From contig NZ_LT599032.1 in the NCBI RefSeq assembly GCF_900079725.1, positions 1,234,871 through 1,298,870 on the forward strand: a stretch of DNA of 64,000 nt, written 5' to 3'. Numbering within the stretch: the first letter of the stretch is position 1; each line of letters opens with the position of its first letter. The position numbers and the translations under genes were made by a program. The notes beneath the pieces are model-generated. The model was not told the origin of the DNA and ran no database searches. It saw nothing but the letters and a program-made list of their open reading frames with translations. This DNA comes from an uncultured Dysgonomonas sp. (GTDB taxonomy: Bacteria > Bacteroidota > Bacteroidia > Bacteroidales > Dysgonomonadaceae). Shown piece after piece: positions 60,986 to 64,000 of this stretch.

Positions 60986-61660
60986 ATGAAGAAATTCCTA
61001 TCAGCGATCCTCATTACAACATTCTTGTTTTCGTGCGGAGGGGCGCAAAAAGACACCACACCAACTGAAACGTCAACTACAGATTCAACTGATGTTATAA
61101 CCTACTCAAATGTAAAAGACAAATCTTTCGACGATTTATTCATAAAAATAGAACCTACCGAATTGACTGAAAATGTATTCAAACTAGTAGGAAAAGATTA
61201 TTCGGTGATTACTGCCGGCACTGATTCTCTCTACAACTCAATGACTGCGAGCTGGGGCGGCTGGGGACAACTTTTTGAAGTACCCGTTACATGGTGCTTC
61301 CTGAATGCGAGCCGTTATACACTCGAGTTCATAAAGAAAGAGCAAAGTTATACTATGACCTACTTCCCCGATCAGTTCAAAGATCAGGTAATAGCATTCG
61401 GCAGCAAAAGCGGAAGAAAATCCGACAAGATGAAAGAAACAACATTGACCTATGTGAAAACGCCGTCAGGCAACATCACATACAAAGAAGCCAAGCTAAT
61501 AATAGAATGTAAATTGGTGGAAATTACAGAAACCAATCCTAAAGATTTCTACTCTGAAGAAGGAAAAGCATTTGTAGAAAAAGGAAAGAAAGACGGGAAC
61601 GGTAAAGAATACCACAAACTCGTATTCGGTAACATAACTGCAGTATGGAAAAGAAAATAA
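60986..61660 (+). CDS. Exported lipoprotein with flavin-reductase-like (FMN-binding split-barrel) domain
   Basis: A 224-residue protein with lipoprotein signal and Cys17 (LFSCGG), a Thr/Ser-rich linker (18-40), then a domain resembling flavin reductases/flavoredoxins: KDYSVITAGTDSLYNSMTASWGGWGQLFE, the CFLNASRYTLEF strand, TYFPDQ, and GSKSGRKSDKMKE, which match the FMN-phosphate and flavin-contact blocks I know from that family. Such domains are normally cytosolic, and here the protein would be periplasmic or at the surface, where FMN must be delivered. It stands alone between gltB and glnN. Fold is fairly sure; cofactor and substrate are inferred. Confidence 0.8.
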   Translation: MKKFLSAILITTFLFSCGGAQKDTTPTETSTTDSTDVITYSNVKDKSFDDLFIKIEPTELTENVFKLVGKDYSVITAGTDSLYNSMTASWGGWGQLFEVPVTWCFLNASRYTLEFIKKEQSYTMTYFPDQFKDQVIAFGSKSGRKSDKMKETTLTYVKTPSGNITYKEAKLIIECKLVEITETNPKDFYSEEGKAFVEKGKKDGNGKEYHKLVFGNITAVWKRK

Positions 61661-61685
61661 AAACCGAATAGACATAACACAAAAA

Positions 61686-61715
61686 AAATGCCGACTCCTT
61701 TGGTAGTCGGCATTT
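61686..61715. terminator. Bidirectional terminator between flavin-reductase-like gene and glnN
   Basis: AAATGCCGACT (61686-61696) and AGTCGGCATTT (61705-61715) form a perfect 11-bp stem flanked by an A-run and a T-run, serving both convergent genes. Confidence 0.9.
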
Positions 61716-61735
61716 TTCATTATAAATAAAAGTGA

Positions 61736-63913
61736 TTAGCGAATAAAAAGTAACTCTCTATATTTAGCCAATGGCCACATTTCGTTATCTACGATCAGCT
61801 CCAGCTTATCGACATGATAACGGATCTCGTCCAGATAAGGTGCCACATTATCGTGGTATGCGATAGCTTTTTCGCGTTCACTCTCGATATTGTTTGCAAT
61901 CTTACGAGCATCTATCATTTCGTGTACCTTAGCATTTATTGCATTCACATGAGTAGAGACTTTTTCGATCAATCTCAATTGTTCTGCTCCCAGTGTTTTA
62001 TAATCGTCAGAAACTTCTTTCAGCTTCGATACATTTGTCAGTAAAATAGACTGATAAGAAATAGCCACAGGAATAATGTGATTCAAAGCCAAATCTCCGA
62101 GCACACGTGACTCTATCTGAATTTTCTTAGTATAAGTTTCCCATTTCACTTCGTTACGGGCATGCAGTTCTACCTCCGAAAGGATACCTGTAAATGTTTT
62201 GATACTTTGTTTCGATGTATACGCATCATAGATCACGGGAACACTGGTTTCGCAATCCAACTTACGTTTCTTAGCTTCAGCCTTCCACTCATCACTATAA
62301 CCATTTCCATTGAAACGGATAGGGCGTGATTCTTTGATGTATTTCTTCAACACTTCATACAAAGCTTCTTCTTTCGACTTACCTTTAGCTATAAGACCGT
62401 CCACTTCTTCTTTAAACAGTCGGAGTTGTTCAGCAACAGATGCATTCAAAGCTGTCATAGCAGAAGCACAGTTTGCAGATGAACCTACCGCACGGAATTC
62501 GAAACGGTTACCTGTAAAGGCAAACGGAGATGTACGGTTACGGTCGGTATTATCAAGAAGGATTTCAGGTATCTGACCTACACCAAGACTGATCTGCTTC
62601 TTACTATCAACTACAATCGCGTCTTTTACTGCGCTCTTCTCAAATTTATCAAGTATATCGCTTACCTGTGAGCCAAGGAAAACAGATATGATAGCCGGAG
62701 GTGCTTCGTTAGCTCCCAAACGGTGAGCATTTGTAGCAGAAGATATAGATGCTTTGAGCAATCCGTTATTCTTATGCACTGCCGCAAGAATATTCGCTAC
62801 AAAAGTGATGAAGCGCAGGTTTTCCACCTGATCTTTACCTGGAGAAAGCAGATTGATACCTGTATCGGTACTTAGCGACCAGTTATTATGCTTACCCGAA
62901 CCATTGATTCCCTTGAACGGTTTTTCGTGGAACAATATACGGAAGGCATGTTTGCGAGCCACTTTGTCCATTACGGACATCACCAGCAAGTTATGATCTA
63001 CAGCCAAATTACATTCTTCATATATAGGAGCCAACTCAAACTGGTTAGGTGCAACCTCGTTGTGGCGAGTCTTTACAGGAATACCCAAAGCATAAGCCTC
63101 ATACTCCAACTCCTCCATAAAGCGTTGTACACGCTCAGGTATAGAACCGAAATAGTGGTCTTCCAGCTGTTGGTTCTTAGCACTCTCGTGACTCATCAAT
63201 GTTCTTCCTGTCAGAGCCAGGTCAGGGCGAGCCATGAAAAGGTCTTCATCTACAAGGAAGTATTCTTGTTCCCAACCCAGATTGGATTGTATTTTCTTTA
63301 CGTCTTTATTAAAATAGTGAACTACTTCGGTCGCAGCCTTATCTACTGCCGCCAGCGCTTTCAACAACGGAGTTTTATAGTCGAGAGCCTCACCTGTATA
63401 AGAGATAAATATAGTAGGGATACACAATGTATTGCCAACAATAAATGCAGGAGAAGACGGATCCCATGCAGAGTATCCTCGAGCTTCGAATGTATTGCGA
63501 AGACCTCCCGACGGGAAGCTGGATGCATCCGGTTCCTGCTGCGCAAGAAGTTTACCTTCAAATTCTTCGATCAAACCACCCTGTCCGTCATGCTCTACGA
63601 AAGCATCATGCTTTTCGGCAGTTCCGTCTGTCAACGGATGAAACCAGTGAGTATAGTGAGTCACACCGTTTTCCAAAGCCCACATACGCATACCTGCAGC
63701 TACGTGCTCAGCAAGGTTACGATTTACAGATCCTCCTTTATCGATAGCATTATTCAGCGCTTTGAAAGTTTCTTTCGAAAGGTATTTGGTCATAGCTTTA
63801 CGATTGAAAACTTTCTCTCCATAATATTCCGATGTCTTCTTTCCGGGCTTTTCCACTTCTACCGGTTTTCTTTCCGAGGCCATCGCTACTGCTCTAAAAC
63901 GTAACTTTGTCAT
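61736..63913 (-). CDS. glnN: Glutamine synthetase type III
   Basis: A 725-residue GSIII enzyme that makes glutamine from glutamate, ammonium and ATP. The long N-terminal region ends in the HYTHWFHPLTDGTAEKHD hallmark. Then come EQEYFLVDED (metal Glu residues), TRHNEVAPNQFE, the NGSGKHNNWSLST loop, and the DRNRTSPFAFTGNRFEFR block. The length is that of the Bacteroides enzyme (about 730) and much greater than GSI. The first Met is taken; the Met at residue 11 is possible. It is convergent with the lipoprotein gene. Together with gltB-gltD it completes the GS-GOGAT cycle. Confidence 0.96.
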   Translation of the reverse strand: MTKLRFRAVAMASERKPVEVEKPGKKTSEYYGEKVFNRKAMTKYLSKETFKALNNAIDKGGSVNRNLAEHVAAGMRMWALENGVTHYTHWFHPLTDGTAEKHDAFVEHDGQGGLIEEFEGKLLAQQEPDASSFPSGGLRNTFEARGYSAWDPSSPAFIVGNTLCIPTIFISYTGEALDYKTPLLKALAAVDKAATEVVHYFNKDVKKIQSNLGWEQEYFLVDEDLFMARPDLALTGRTLMSHESAKNQQLEDHYFGSIPERVQRFMEELEYEAYALGIPVKTRHNEVAPNQFELAPIYEECNLAVDHNLLVMSVMDKVARKHAFRILFHEKPFKGINGSGKHNNWSLSTDTGINLLSPGKDQVENLRFITFVANILAAVHKNNGLLKASISSATNAHRLGANEAPPAIISVFLGSQVSDILDKFEKSAVKDAIVVDSKKQISLGVGQIPEILLDNTDRNRTSPFAFTGNRFEFRAVGSSANCASAMTALNASVAEQLRLFKEEVDGLIAKGKSKEEALYEVLKKYIKESRPIRFNGNGYSDEWKAEAKKRKLDCETSVPVIYDAYTSKQSIKTFTGILSEVELHARNEVKWETYTKKIQIESRVLGDLALNHIIPVAISYQSILLTNVSKLKEVSDDYKTLGAEQLRLIEKVSTHVNAINAKVHEMIDARKIANNIESEREKAIAYHDNVAPYLDEIRYHVDKLELIVDNEMWPLAKYRELLFIR

Positions 63914-64000
63914 AAACTTATTTTTATTGAGTTATATATGATTTGATTTTAAATAGAAATCTTTTTGAGACGGCTCACCGCCTCTTTCGTATTCTCTAAT

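Noticed and set aside
62888-63904. 338-codon open frame opposite glnN
   Set aside because: It lies entirely antisense to a well-conserved glutamine synthetase and its translation has no domain or plausible composition; a shadow frame.

Overview
The window reads as chromosome of an anaerobic Bacteroidales bacterium, most likely Dysgonomonas or a close relative (inference, no 16S seen). The evidence is a low-GC genome, promoters of the Bacteroidetes type (TAnnTTTG at -7 with little else conserved), no need for Shine-Dalgarno sites, many lipoproteins with acidic residues after the lipid cysteine, type III glutamine synthetase, a Bacteroidetes-type SerA and a MurA with Asp in place of the active-site Cys. 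No rRNA, tRNA, CRISPR array, prophage or intact insertion sequence was found.

Layout. 0-5 kb: a PanE-like reductase, an S24/HTH regulator, and a large alanine-rich coiled-coil lipoprotein followed by an outer-membrane barrel protein. 5-15.6 kb: one long minus-strand cell-surface polysaccharide operon with four glycosyltransferase-type genes, a Wzy/ligase-like membrane protein, the hddC-gmhB-hddA cassette for GDP-D-glycero-alpha-D-manno-heptose, and an MBOAT plus SGNH acyltransferase pair. 15.7-18.8 kb: TPP riboswitch, TonB-dependent receptor and PnuC-type carrier, a probable thiamine uptake operon. 18.9-23.6 kb: a compact unit of surface lipoprotein, Dna2-like nuclease-helicase and a protein with two UBA/TS-N-like repeats. 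23.6-29 kb: clpC, an empty 780-base gap with an orphan promoter, a YigZ protein and gdhA. 29-34.4 kb: rfbB, a membrane protein, murB, murA and a hypothetical gene. 34.4-41.3 kb: a sulfatase, pncB, a DUF1015 gene divergent from serC-serA.

41.3-46 kb: a MarR-controlled tripartite efflux operon (TolC, HlyD, 14-TM MFS) with a visible operator. 46.3-51 kb: mgsA, an SUI1/YciH factor overlapping an AddA-like helicase-nuclease, and a lipoprotein. 51-54.6 kb: a creatininase-family amidohydrolase, two paralogous NlpC/P60 hydrolases and a BIG2-type surface lipoprotein. 54.7-64 kb: a nitrogen assimilation block with gltB-gltD, an exported flavin-reductase-like lipoprotein and glnN; gdhA lies 26 kb away.

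The gene-free gaps are not random. They share exact words (a 15-mer GTAACAAAAGTAACA in three gaps, a 16-mer and a boxA-like 12-mer shared in inverted orientation by two gaps 47 kb apart), several degenerate dyad 'word' families, and one nested palindromic element. These, the three-gene Dna2-like unit and the orphan promoter downstream of clpC are the parts least explained by known annotation.
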